Assembly: GCF_001954275.1 (NCBI RefSeq)
Contig: NZ_MBEU01000068.1
Location: 1 to 64,000, forward strand
From: Mycobacterium sp. IS-836
GTDB taxonomy: Bacteria; Actinomycetota; Actinomycetes; Mycobacteriales; Mycobacteriaceae
DNA length: 64,000 nt
Direction of reading: 5' to 3'
The notes under the pieces are model-generated. The model had not been told where the DNA came from. It searched no databases and worked only from the letters and a program-made list of their open reading frames with translations. The translations under genes were made by a program, and so were the position numbers. Below are positions 42,456-50,466 of this stretch, piece after piece. Numbering within the stretch: position 1 is the stretch's first letter; every line of letters begins with the position of its first letter.

Positions 42456-43958
42456 TTGTCGGCGATTCTTCGAGGCACTTCGCTATGGGTGGTGTCGACG
42501 GCCGCCATCGCATTCATCGTTGCGTTGGGCCCGGCTCCATCGGCGAATGCCACCCCTTGCGGCGCGCCCGAGGCGAACGTGGAACCACCCCCGCGGCAGG
42601 AGATGCCCGCGCCGCAGCCCGTTGTGGTGCCGCCCACCGGGCGGCGTCCCACTCATACGAATGACCAGGCGCCGCTGCCCAAGTTGGGCCCGCTGATCCA
42701 GTCCTTCCTCAGGCCGACCGCTCCCGGTCAGCGATACTCGGCCCCACTGCAACCCCAAGCCGGTGTGGTACCGCCGCCCGGGCCCAACCCTCCCGCGCCG
42801 GGCTTCCCGCAGACGCCGAATGCCACGCAGCTGCAGCCGAACGCGGCACCGAATCCGCCGCAGCCGGCACCGCAACCGGCGCCGCAGCCCGCGCCGCCGC
42901 CCCCGGCCAATATCGCGGGGGCGCCGACTTCGCTCGTCGACTGGGTGACCGGGCCCAACGGCCCCAACAAGACGCTGCAGCGATTCGGCATCTCCGGAAC
43001 CGACCTCGGGATCATTTGGGACAACGGCGATCCCGCCAACCGGCAGGCCCTGATGGCCTTCGGTGACACATTCGGCTACTGCAAGGTCCGCGGCCAGGAA
43101 TGGCGGTACAACGTACTGTTCCGCAGTAACGACCGTGACCTGTCTAAAGGAATCCACATCGCGGACGGCGTACCCAACAACAACTATTCGGGTTCACCGG
43201 TCTGGACGAACGGCCTGTCCAAGCAGGTGGTCAACTCCATCCACAAGGCGGCGCACGAAACGGGAATCATTCCGACCTCGGCCATCTCGATCGGGCGCAC
43301 CCAATACATGAACTACATGTCCATCCAGCATTGGGGGCGCGACGGCGAATGGACAACCAACTACTCTGCGATCGCGAGATCCCTTGACAACGGCCAGAAC
43401 TGGGGAATCTACCCCGGCTCTATGCGCACGGCTTCGGCCGACGCGGTCCCGGGTGTCGGGTTCACCCCGGGCAATGAGAATTTCCAGATGGGGTCGTTCA
43501 TGCGGGGCACCGACGGTTACCTCTATTCGTTCGGAACCCCGTCGGGACGTGGCGGTGCGGCGTACCTGTCGCGAGTGCCCCCGAACGCTTTGCCCGACCT
43601 CACCAAGTACCAATACTGGAACGGCGACAACGGCGGGCGCTGGGTCCCGAACAATCCGGGCGCGGCGACGCCGGTTTTCCCCGGCCCGGTGGGCGAAATG
43701 TCGTCCCAGTACAACAGTTATCTGAAGCAGTACTTGGTGCTGTACACCAACGGTGGCAGCAACGACGTCGTGGCCAGGACGGCGCCGGCTCCCCAGGGGC
43801 CGTGGAGTCCCGAACAGCCGCTGGTGTCGTCGTTCCAGATGCCCGGTGGGATCTACGCGCCGATGATCCATCCCTGGTCGTCGGGCCGGGACCTGTATTT
43901 CAACCTGTCGCTGTGGTCGGCCTACGACGTGATGTTGATGCACACCGTGCTGCCTTAG
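42456..43958 (+). CDS. Exported proline-rich DUF4185 protein (candidate arabinan hydrolase)
   Basis: 500 aa. Starts at TTG 42456 with GAAAGG 8 nt upstream. Signal peptide ends about ANA (residue 33); a Pro/Gln-rich stretch (about 45-155, with PAPQPAPQPAPPPPA) precedes the DUF4185 domain (about 160-500: NKTLQRFGISGTDLGIIWDN, MAFGDTFGYC, NENFQMGSFM). DUF4185 has been reported as an endo-D-arabinofuranase family (GH183) in mycobacteria. If so it cleaves arabinan of arabinogalactan or lipoarabinomannan outside the membrane. It would be a cell-wall enzyme not far from embR, which controls arabinan synthesis. Function inferred from family. Confidence 0.82.
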   Translation: MSAILRGTSLWVVSTAAIAFIVALGPAPSANATPCGAPEANVEPPPRQEMPAPQPVVVPPTGRRPTHTNDQAPLPKLGPLIQSFLRPTAPGQRYSAPLQPQAGVVPPPGPNPPAPGFPQTPNATQLQPNAAPNPPQPAPQPAPQPAPPPPANIAGAPTSLVDWVTGPNGPNKTLQRFGISGTDLGIIWDNGDPANRQALMAFGDTFGYCKVRGQEWRYNVLFRSNDRDLSKGIHIADGVPNNNYSGSPVWTNGLSKQVVNSIHKAAHETGIIPTSAISIGRTQYMNYMSIQHWGRDGEWTTNYSAIARSLDNGQNWGIYPGSMRTASADAVPGVGFTPGNENFQMGSFMRGTDGYLYSFGTPSGRGGAAYLSRVPPNALPDLTKYQYWNGDNGGRWVPNNPGAATPVFPGPVGEMSSQYNSYLKQYLVLYTNGGSNDVVARTAPAPQGPWSPEQPLVSSFQMPGGIYAPMIHPWSSGRDLYFNLSLWSAYDVMLMHTVLP

Positions 43959-43997
43959 CCTTTCGGCTTGACCTGCGGTGATGCCGCGTTTGTGCAA

Positions 43998-44003
43998 TAG
44001 TGT
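43998..44003 (+). promoter_or_regulatory. -10 element for a leaderless DUF4189 message
   Basis: TAGTGT fits TANNNT and ends 7 nt before ATG 44011. Confidence 0.35.
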
Positions 44004-44010
44004 TTGCCTG

Positions 44011-44397
44011 ATGAAGAGACAAGCAGCAGTGGCGATCGCTATCGGCGCCGCATTCGCGGCAACGCCGGTCGCTCATGCCGACAACAACTGGATTGCCATG
44101 GCGATGTCCGATTCCACCGGGCAGATCAAGTTCGTTGACGGTGGGACCAGTCAAGGTGCCGCGGAGCAGAAGGCGATGGAGACGTGTCGCAAGGCCATCA
44201 GCGACTGTCGCCTTCTGGCCAGCGGGCAGGGCGGGTGCATCGCGCTCGTTTTGAACAGCGCGAAAACCAAGTACTTCGGCGGCTGGGGCCCGACCCGCGA
44301 AGAAGCCGAGGCGGCGGCGCTAGGGATCGCCGGCGGCGGAACGGTCCAAGCCGGGCACGGCCACTGTCAAGGCGACGGGGGCGCCGGCGGGGGTTAG
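44011..44397 (+). CDS. Exported DUF4189 protein (Rv1269c-like)
   Basis: 128 aa from ATG 44011. Signal peptide MKRQAAVAIAIGAAFAATPV, cleaved after AHA. The mature part NNWIAMAMSDSTGQIKF plus two Cys pairs (TCRKAISDC, GGCIALV, HGHC) matches DUF4189, the family of Rv1269c from memory. Function unknown. The 3' end overlaps the convergent small secreted gene by 4 bp. Confidence 0.78.
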   Translation: MKRQAAVAIAIGAAFAATPVAHADNNWIAMAMSDSTGQIKFVDGGTSQGAAEQKAMETCRKAISDCRLLASGQGGCIALVLNSAKTKYFGGWGPTREEAEAAALGIAGGGTVQAGHGHCQGDGGAGGG

Positions 44398-44699
44398 GTG
44401 CACCCGCTTACGTGGATTCGCCGCCCGGCTCCGACGCAGACACTCACCGGCGGCGGAGGGGGTGGGGGCGGCGGAAAGTCCTGCGGCAGTGGCGCATAGT
44501 CGGCCGGCGGCGGGACGTAGGTGTTGACCGTGTCGGCTACGTTGGTGCACCCGCTCACCGAAACACGCCTGCCGACGCTCGCGCACACGTCGGCGTTGGC
44601 CACGCCGGAGGGCTGCACGACGGCATATATCTCAGGAATCGATGTAAGGGCCAACACAGTTATGCCCGCGGCGGTCCAAGACCGCATCAACAGATTCAT
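44394..44699 (-). CDS. Small exported protein with two Cys-repeat units and Pro tract
   Basis: 101 aa. Signal peptide about 1-36, cleaved after ANA. The mature chain has an internal duplication: VCASVGRRVSVSGCT near the N-terminus and VCVGAGRRIHVSGCT at the C-terminus. They are separated by YVPPPADYAPLPQDF and nine prolines. Each unit holds two cysteines about 12 residues apart and could be a tiny disulfide domain. I do not recognise it. SD AAGGAG. It ends in a 4-bp convergent overlap with DUF4189. Confidence 0.7.
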   Translation of the reverse strand: MNLLMRSWTAAGITVLALTSIPEIYAVVQPSGVANADVCASVGRRVSVSGCTNVADTVNTYVPPPADYAPLPQDFPPPPPPPPPVSVCVGAGRRIHVSGCT

Positions 44700-44729
44700 C
44701 GCGATCTCCTTTCCGTCACTCCGATCGCG

Positions 44730-45119
44730 TTACGGAGCGGCCCCCTGGCCAAGTAATGGAGTCCACTGGCAACGCTGCCTGATGTCGGTTAGCGGCTGGC
44801 GGATTGCTTCCAGGTCGGCTTGCTCTTGTGGGTTGGCGCTGAAGTAGTTCTGGACGTCGCCTTGGATCTGATCCTTGGGCTGATCCTGAAGCCCGGTGTA
44901 GAAGCCATTCACGTCGGGGTGAGTGAACAGATAGGTCGAGAGCGACGTGGCAACACCGGCCGCGACACCGGCTACGTCCGCGGCTGTGCAGTTGGGCGGG
45001 CGCGGCGGCGGGTCGGCCGCGGCGGTCCCCGCGGTGGCGCACCACAGCGCGCCGGTGGCCGCCACGGCGCCGATCGCGCCGACGACCACTCGGCGCGAAA
45101 CGATTTCTGAGAGGAACAT
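44730..45119 (-). CDS. Hemophore-related exported protein (Rv0203/Rv1174c family)
   Basis: 129 aa. A leader with VVVGAIGAVAATGALWCATA ends AAADP (cleavage near residue 36). The mature helical part NCTAADVAGVAAGVATSLST, then YLFTHPDVNGFYTGL and IRQPLTDIRQRC, with an N- and C-terminal Cys pair, fits the heme-binding Rv0203-type family. Rv0203 transfers heme in M. tuberculosis; heme binding here is inferred. SD GGAAGGAG. Transcribed with the small exported gene downstream, 30 bp away. Confidence 0.75.
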   Translation of the reverse strand: MFLSEIVSRRVVVGAIGAVAATGALWCATAGTAAADPPPRPPNCTAADVAGVAAGVATSLSTYLFTHPDVNGFYTGLQDQPKDQIQGDVQNYFSANPQEQADLEAIRQPLTDIRQRCQWTPLLGQGAAP

Positions 45120-45209
45120 GTCTGGCTCCTTCCTCCGATAAACGATCCGGCCGCACCCGATAGCTGCCTCAAGCTAAGTAGACATCAACAACGGCCTGCA
45201 GCGATACAG

Positions 45210-45890
45210 CTACGCCGCCGCGATCGTCGACATCAGCGGACGGAGCGTCTTGAACAGCGGCTGCCTATCGCGCAGATAGAAGTGGCCGCCCCGGAGGATC
45301 TGCACGGAGAAGTCCGCCGTTGTCCGCGAACGCCATTCGCGCAAGTCCGATTCACTCACGAGCGGGTCCTCGCTGCCGCCGAAGACATGAATCGGGCACG
45401 GCAGCTGGGCTGTGTCGTCTTCCTCGTCGGTCATGCACAGCCGCAAGTCGTGTCGAGTGGTGGTGACGGCTCGCTCGTGCAGAGTCGGCCACCGCGTTAG
45501 CTGCGGAGGCAGCCCGCCTAGGTCCGACAGCAGCGTCGCAAGCTGGTCGTCGTCGAGGAGGTCCACGACATGCAGTGGCGGCGGAAGGTGCGGTGGGCCA
45601 TAGGCCGACAGTAAGACCGCCCGCGGCAGCGGCGATCCCTGCGCGGCGCGCACGCACGCCAACCGGTATGCCTGCAGGGCGCCGAAACTGTGGCCGAAGA
45701 ACATGTGCGGTTCGTCAAGATCGGTCCGCAGCTGATCGTTCAGCTCGTCGACGAGCTGCCGCAGTGTGGTGAAGCGCTGCCGGTCGGCGACCTCGACCGG
45801 AATCACGTCGACCGCCGGCCTCAGCGCCTTACCCCAGGCGTTGAATGCCAACCCGCCGCCCCCGGCGTGGTGAAAGCAGAACAACTTCAC
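45210..45890 (-). CDS. Type II thioesterase (TesA/GrsT-like)
   Basis: 226 aa. Alpha/beta hydrolase: start CFHHAGGGGLAFNAWGKAL, nucleophile FFGHSFGALQAYRLA (Ser68), acid in FGGSEDPLVSESD and His in LRGGHFYL. Type II thioesterases remove stalled acyl chains from NRPS/PKS carrier domains. No carrier protein is seen here. It begins 27 nt after the stop of an alpha-oxoamine synthase C-terminal domain gene, so the pair is one transcript. GTG start. Confidence 0.85.
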   Translation of the reverse strand: MKLFCFHHAGGGGLAFNAWGKALRPAVDVIPVEVADRQRFTTLRQLVDELNDQLRTDLDEPHMFFGHSFGALQAYRLACVRAAQGSPLPRAVLLSAYGPPHLPPPLHVVDLLDDDQLATLLSDLGGLPPQLTRWPTLHERAVTTTRHDLRLCMTDEEDDTAQLPCPIHVFGGSEDPLVSESDLREWRSRTTADFSVQILRGGHFYLRDRQPLFKTLRPLMSTIAAA

Positions 45891-45900
45891 GGTGTCAGTC

Positions 45901-46500
45901 GTCTTTCTCGTCGAGGCTTACCGAATCCGCGATCCGGCAAGCCCTTTGAGGGGATGCCAGAGGAAACCCTGCGGTCGCGGGTGTCGACGGCGGGTTTTCG
46001 TCGCCGGGCCCGGGTGGCCTGCGTTCACCAGCTTCAGCTCGTCGGCCAGCGCCTTGACCATGAAGTGGATCTGTTCGGATGAGTGGCAGCTGGTGACAAA
46101 GAATCGAATCCGCGCTTCTTCTTCCGGCACGGCGGGAAAGATGATCGGGTCGGCATTGATGCCGCGCCGCTGCAGGGCATACGCGAGTTGCAGAGCCTTG
46201 GTCGAGCTGCCGACGACGACCGGGATCATCGGGGCGCACGCTGGGTGGCCGGTGTCGATGTCGGCTTCGCGGGCCAGGCTCATGAAGAGCGCTTCATTCG
46301 CGCGGCGCCGGCGCAGGTGTTCGAGTAGCGTCCAGCGCCCGGTGGCTCTCCGTTTTGCCGCCGCAGGCGCGATCGCGTCGACGCAAGAGTTGGTGTTCAT
46401 GCTGTGCTCCGTACTTTCGTGGGGCCGACCCGGGTGGGCCGCGCTCACAGGTAGGAGCGTCAGGCTCGACCAACGTGGACAGTTTTTTCCGAAGGACTTT
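45901..46500. repeat. Segmental duplication, copy A (AOS-C gene plus its leader)
   Basis: About 600 bp resembling 47078-47640. The match covers the coding region and the DNA upstream, for example GCTGTGCTCCGTACTTTCGT (46401-46420) and CGCTCACAGGTAGGAGCGTC. It also covers the 3' end (TCTTTCTC-TCG and GGCAAGC). The single-nucleotide indel near 46430 shows the upstream part is not coding-constrained. Confidence 0.8.
45918..46400 (-). CDS. Stand-alone C-terminal domain of an alpha-oxoamine synthase, copy A
   Basis: 160 aa. It resembles the small C-terminal domain of 8-amino-7-oxononanoate/serine palmitoyltransferase-type enzymes: APMIPVVVGSSTKALQLAYA, LQRRGINADPIIFPAVPEEE, ARIRFFVTSCHSSEQIHFMV. 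The large PLP domain with the Schiff-base lysine is missing. It is either a remnant or a protein that docks with another enzyme. Beyond residue 125 a basic tail runs on without similarity. The leader is shared with copy B. ATG 46400 has GGAG 6 nt upstream. Cotranscribed with a thioesterase. Confidence 0.7.
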   Translation of the reverse strand: MNTNSCVDAIAPAAAKRRATGRWTLLEHLRRRRANEALFMSLAREADIDTGHPACAPMIPVVVGSSTKALQLAYALQRRGINADPIIFPAVPEEEARIRFFVTSCHSSEQIHFMVKALADELKLVNAGHPGPATKTRRRHPRPQGFLWHPLKGLAGSRIR

Positions 46501-46558
46501 CTGTGCCGGCGGCGGAGGAACAGTATGGAGAGGGGGTTCGGACCCAGAGGAGGAACCG

Positions 46559-47059
46559 ATGACCCCAGACGGTTTGAGTAGTCGCATAGGTTTGGGCGCC
46601 GCGTCGCTCGCGATTGCACTCGCGCTTCCCTCAGTCGCCTCCGGCGATACTCCGTCCTGGAACGGCGAGTACGCGATCACGTTCATCGTCGGTCCCAAGG
46701 ACGGGACCAGCGTGGCGGCCAGTCAGCCGGAGGTGCAGTACACCGATACCTACACGTTCCATTCGAGCTGTGCGAGCGGCAAGTGTGTCGCCACGATCGT
46801 CGGCGGGCCGCCGCCGAGGAACCCGACGGTTCCACAACCGGTCCAATTCACCTGGGACGGGTCGTCATGGACGCAAGTCAGCGATTTCCAATGGGATTGC
46901 ATGATGCCCGACACCTCCATCCAATGGAGTCCGGCCCGAGGCACAACCCGCTACACGCCCCAACCCGACGGGTCACTGTCCGGCACCATGCACACCGACA
47001 TCCTGAACGGGCCGTGCCAGGGGACACTTGACATCAACATGACTGCCCAGCGCGTGTGA
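46559..47059 (+). CDS. Exported protein, paralog of the gene at 41764
   Basis: 166 aa. Signal peptide MTPDGLSSRIGLGAASLAIA ending about ASG (residue 29). Shares with its paralog PSWNGEY, SSCASGKCVAT, RNPTVPQPVQFTWDG, FQWDCMM, WSPARG, PQPDGSLSGTMHTDI and GPCQG. Four conserved cysteines. SD AGAGGAGG. It is embedded between two copies of an AOS C-terminal domain gene on the other strand. Function unknown. Confidence 0.8.
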   Translation: MTPDGLSSRIGLGAASLAIALALPSVASGDTPSWNGEYAITFIVGPKDGTSVAASQPEVQYTDTYTFHSSCASGKCVATIVGGPPPRNPTVPQPVQFTWDGSSWTQVSDFQWDCMMPDTSIQWSPARGTTRYTPQPDGSLSGTMHTDILNGPCQGTLDINMTAQRV

Positions 47060-47077
47060 AAGTCGTGCGCGATCGCC

Positions 47078-47640
47078 GAGATCTTTCTCATCGCGACTTG
47101 CTGAAATCGCTGTGCGGCAAGCTAATTGGGGATAGTTGAAAATTTGCGGACCTAGCCGCGCGTGTTCAGCAGCTCCAGCTCCTCGGCCAATGCGTTGACC
47201 ATGAACCGGATCTGGTCTTCCGAGTAGCAGCTGGCAACAAAGAACTGCAGGCCCGCTCTGTCTTCCGGCGCAAAAAGGATCGGGTAGGCATTGATGCCGC
47301 GCCGCATCAGGGCGCCCGACAGGCGTAGCGCCTTGATCGAGCTGCCGACGATGCACGGGATCACAGGGCTGTCGGCGCGTTCCTCGGTTGCGATGCCGGC
47401 TTCGTGCGCCAGACTCAGGAAAAGCGCGGCATTCTGGCGGCGCCGGCGTTGGTGTTCGAGTAGTGCCCGGCGCCCAGTGGCTCTACGTATCGCCGCCGCG
47501 GGCCCGATCATGTCCAGGCAGGGGTTGATGTTCACGCTGTGCTCCGTACTTTCGTGGGCGGACCCTTGTGGACCGCGCTCACAGGTAGGAGCGTCCGACT
47601 CGGCTAACGCGGACAGTTTTTCCGCAGAACTTTGGGAACC
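47078..47640. repeat. Segmental duplication, copy B (AOS-C gene plus its leader)
   Basis: Second copy of the 45901-46500 unit, with the same gene orientation and the same leader around 47536-47640. Identity is clearly below 100 percent in both coding and leader parts, so the duplication is old. An exported-protein gene separates the two copies. Confidence 0.8.
47152..47535 (-). CDS. Stand-alone C-terminal domain of an alpha-oxoamine synthase, copy B
   Basis: 127 aa from GTG 47535. Parallel to copy A: RRATGRRALLEHQRRRR, SPVIPCIVGSSIKALRLSGA, LMRRGINAYPILFAPEDRAG, LQFFVASCYSEDQIRFMV, ending cleanly after LNTRG. The copy ends where the family domain ends, so it looks less decayed than A at the 3' end. 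No PLP lysine is possible. In AOS enzymes this small domain closes over the PLP site, so a regulatory or scaffold role is imaginable, but a pseudogene remnant is equally likely. Confidence 0.7.
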   Translation of the reverse strand: MNINPCLDMIGPAAAIRRATGRRALLEHQRRRRQNAALFLSLAHEAGIATEERADSPVIPCIVGSSIKALRLSGALMRRGINAYPILFAPEDRAGLQFFVASCYSEDQIRFMVNALAEELELLNTRG

Positions 47641-47783
47641 CGCGGTCGGGCGACTGTCCCCGGCCGCAATCGGGGTGGATGGACCTGAAAACGGCCCTGG
47701 TGAGGAAGCTCCCCGGCTGGAACTCAGCGGATAACGATGCCGACACGGCCCAGGCATGCGCCGACGCGGCGTCCGCGTACAAG

Positions 47784-48563
47784 TCAGCCTTTGCGGGCGA
47801 CGTCTTGGCTCAGGATCTGGGGCCACGTCTCGACATCGGCCGGGCTGTGCGCCACGGTGAGCGTTGACCGCGGCATCAGTGCGGCAAGCGATTCCGCTGT
47901 CGACATCGGATGCGCGGGGTCGCCGACCCAGGCCAGAATCGTCGTCGGCACATCGATTCGTGCGACCGCTTCGCGAGCGGGCAGGTCGCTGAGGGCCGCG
48001 CCCCGAAACAGTGACGGCAGCAGCGCGTCGGCCACATCGGGAACCGTTTCGGGCCTGCCGACCGTGGCTGGCGGCGGAGTCGCCCCACGCGACGACGCGA
48101 CGAAGGCACCGACACCCTCGGTTTCGATGAAGTCGGCCGCAGCCCGGTAGATCGCCGCCTGCGCGGGCCGGGTTTCCCACGCGGTGGCCGGCACCATCAG
48201 CGTGAGGCCGGCGAAGCGGTCCGGCTCGCGGGCGGCAGCGTGCAGCAGCGTGCCGGCACCCATGGACGGGCCGACTCCGTGCACCCGCTCGCCGGGAAAC
48301 CATTTGTCGAGCAGCTGCAGAAGATCCTCGGCAAGGCTTTCCCATCGGTAATCCTCCGGGACCTTGCGCCCTGTCGACTTGCCATGGCCGCGTGCGTCGT
48401 ACCGCAGCAGTCGGGTCCCGCTGAGGCCCCTGCCGAGGTCGAGATTGAGCACCCGGTCACGCGCGCGGCTGGAGGTGAGCCCGTGCAGTTGAACTACGGG
48501 ATGACCGCCTTCGTCGCTCAGTTCAACCGCAAGCTCTGCTCCGGGAACCACGAAAGTGGACAT
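47784..48563 (-). CDS. Alpha/beta hydrolase
   Basis: 259 aa from ATG 48563. Motifs: LHGLTSSRA, RYDARGHGKST, nucleophile GVGPSMGAGT (G-P-S-M-G), acid in WVGDPAHP and His in VAHSPADV. The Ser is thus within GxSxG, though preceded by Pro. Esterase, lipase or haloperoxidase-like; substrate unknown. Divergent with the C-domain/GNAT gene (80 bp). It is followed by 248 bp containing the copy-B leader. Confidence 0.8.
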   Translation of the reverse strand: MSTFVVPGAELAVELSDEGGHPVVQLHGLTSSRARDRVLNLDLGRGLSGTRLLRYDARGHGKSTGRKVPEDYRWESLAEDLLQLLDKWFPGERVHGVGPSMGAGTLLHAAAREPDRFAGLTLMVPATAWETRPAQAAIYRAAADFIETEGVGAFVASSRGATPPPATVGRPETVPDVADALLPSLFRGAALSDLPAREAVARIDVPTTILAWVGDPAHPMSTAESLAALMPRSTLTVAHSPADVETWPQILSQDVARKG

Positions 48564-48631
48564 CACCCAACTCGTTTCACGACCCGACGGCTCGCCCCGC
48601 GCTGACCGAGCATCCAGGCTAACTGGGGCGT

Positions 48632-48637
48632 TAGGGT
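48632..48637 (+). promoter_or_regulatory. -10 element for a leaderless C-domain/GNAT message
   Basis: TAGGGT fits TANNNT and ends 6 nt before ATG 48644; there is no SD. Confidence 0.4.
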
Positions 48638-48643
48638 ACCGCC

Positions 48644-50410
48644 ATGCGGCTGACGAACGTGGCGCACCTGCGGCTACCCTTCGGACGACTCTGGGGCTAC
48701 GACGTGGCGGTGTCTGACCTCGGCCGGCAGCTCCCGGTGTCTTTCGACCAGCGCATCCACGTTTGTGCGGGCGCACGACCCGGCTCCTGGATGGCTCTGT
48801 CCATTCGGTTGCCGGCGGGGGTGAGCCGCCAATCGTTGGCCGATGCGTGGCTGGGCGTGATCGCCCGCCACGGCACCCTCCGAACGGCATTCACACCCGG
48901 GGCGGACGGCGATCCGCAGCTGCATGAGATCGATATTCACCCGGGCAAGTGGGTAGAGCACGAGATCACTCCGGGCCAGGCGGTCAACGACGCACTGCGA
49001 GTGGTTCTCAATGCGACATGCTCGCCCTATCAGCGGCCCTCACATCGGTTGTGTGTGTTGGAGACTGCCGCCGGATTGACGGTGGTGATCGCTGCCGACC
49101 ACGCCCACGTGGACATGTGGTCGATGCTGGTGATTGCCCGGGACCTGTTGTCGATGCTCGCCGACGCGCGGATCGGACGCACGTCGTCGCCGCAGCCGCC
49201 GCCGGCATTTGTCGTGCACACCCAAGCACTGTTGGACCGTCCCGCCGCACCGGAACGCGTGCGCGCGCGATGGGCACAAATCATCAGCGACAGCGGCGGG
49301 GTGATGCCACGGTTTCCGCTGCCGTTGGGTGCGTCCGGGCCGCATCCGGAACGCGTTGAAGTGCGTGACGTGTTCGATGTCGATGACGGCGCCGCGTTCG
49401 TCGCGCGGGCGCGCGACGACGGTGTCTCGACGCTGGCACTCGCGGTGGTCGCCATGACTGCGGTGACCCGAGAGTTGGCCGGGGCGCCGCTGCGCGCGGT
49501 CTTCCCCGTGCACAGCCGATTTGAAGACAAATGGCACGACTCGGTGGGCTGGTTCATCACCAACTCGGTCCTGGAGTCGGCGGTTGCCGAGCCGCACGCC
49601 GCGGCCGCCGCCGTCAAAGAAGCCGTGCAGCTTGGTTCCTGGCCACTAGCCGACGTACTGGCTCCGTGGGGTGGAATGCCCATCGCGCCAGGCATGTTCG
49701 CGATTTCCTGGCTGGACCAAAGCAGACTTCCGGTGCGCATCGACTCGGTCGGACTCGACGCCCAGTATGTGAGCGCGAGCGTTGACACCGACGGCGTCAT
49801 GCTCTGGTTCATCCAGGACGAGTCCGGGCTACATCTGCGATGCCGCTACCCGGATACCGCGGAGGCACGAACCAACGTCGGGGCGTGGCTGGACCTGTTG
49901 GTGGCGCGCCTACAGGGACTCGCGCAGTCCTCGGTTCGAGGACTGCTGCAGGTAGCGGACCGTACATATCGGGTGCAGCGCGCGACGCGCGAACACGTGG
50001 GGGTGATCGCCCAGCTGCTCTCCGACGACGAATTCGCTCAGGATCGCGAAGACGCCGAACTCGAACGCTACGAGGCGGCCTACGACATCGTCGTTCGCAA
50101 CCGATCCAACTATCTCGGGGTCGTCCTGGACGGTTCCGATGCGGTCGTCGCGACTGTGCAATTGACCATCATCCCCGGCCTTTCCCGCGGCGGCGCGACC
50201 CGGCTGCAGATCGAGGGATTACGGGTCGCCAAAGCCGAACGCGCTCAGGGTCTTGGTACTGCACTTGTCGAGTGGGCACACAGCTACGGCCGAGCGCGCG
50301 GGGCACGGCTGGCGCAGGTGACCACCGACGAGGCTCGCGAAAGGGCCCGGGCGTTCTATCGCCGGCTCGGGTACCACGCCGCCCACGTCGGGCTGAAATG
50401 CACGATCTGA
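48644..50410 (+). CDS. Condensation-domain/GNAT acetyltransferase fusion
   Basis: 588 aa. Residues about 15-435 form an NRPS condensation/PapA-type acyltransferase fold. The active-site HHxxxD is written DHAHVD (in VIAADHAHVDMWSML), keeping the second, catalytic His and the Asp. A second landmark is VGWFITNSVLE with FPVHSRFEDKWHDSVGW, as in C-domain latch regions. Residues about 440-588 form a GNAT domain (VQRATREHVGVIAQLL; acetyl-CoA loop RVAKAERAQGLGTALVEWAH; FYRRLGYH). It could transfer two acyl groups or one acyl from CoA and one from a carrier. No adenylation or carrier domain is nearby. Leaderless start. Confidence 0.82.
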   Translation: MRLTNVAHLRLPFGRLWGYDVAVSDLGRQLPVSFDQRIHVCAGARPGSWMALSIRLPAGVSRQSLADAWLGVIARHGTLRTAFTPGADGDPQLHEIDIHPGKWVEHEITPGQAVNDALRVVLNATCSPYQRPSHRLCVLETAAGLTVVIAADHAHVDMWSMLVIARDLLSMLADARIGRTSSPQPPPAFVVHTQALLDRPAAPERVRARWAQIISDSGGVMPRFPLPLGASGPHPERVEVRDVFDVDDGAAFVARARDDGVSTLALAVVAMTAVTRELAGAPLRAVFPVHSRFEDKWHDSVGWFITNSVLESAVAEPHAAAAAVKEAVQLGSWPLADVLAPWGGMPIAPGMFAISWLDQSRLPVRIDSVGLDAQYVSASVDTDGVMLWFIQDESGLHLRCRYPDTAEARTNVGAWLDLLVARLQGLAQSSVRGLLQVADRTYRVQRATREHVGVIAQLLSDDEFAQDREDAELERYEAAYDIVVRNRSNYLGVVLDGSDAVVATVQLTIIPGLSRGGATRLQIEGLRVAKAERAQGLGTALVEWAHSYGRARGARLAQVTTDEARERARAFYRRLGYHAAHVGLKCTI

Positions 50411-50466
50411 GTCCGGTTTACTCCAGTGGCGCTCAAAAACCACCTCTGACCTGCTTAAATGCGTTG

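Noticed and set aside
42840..42905. Short repeats that might be a CRISPR array
   Set aside because: They encode the Pro-Ala-Pro-Gln stretch of the DUF4185 protein; there are no spacers.
47536..48345. Long N-terminal extension of AOS-C copy B (397-codon open frame)
   Set aside because: It runs antisense through the hydrolase gene; the shared leader shows an indel between copies, so it is not coding.
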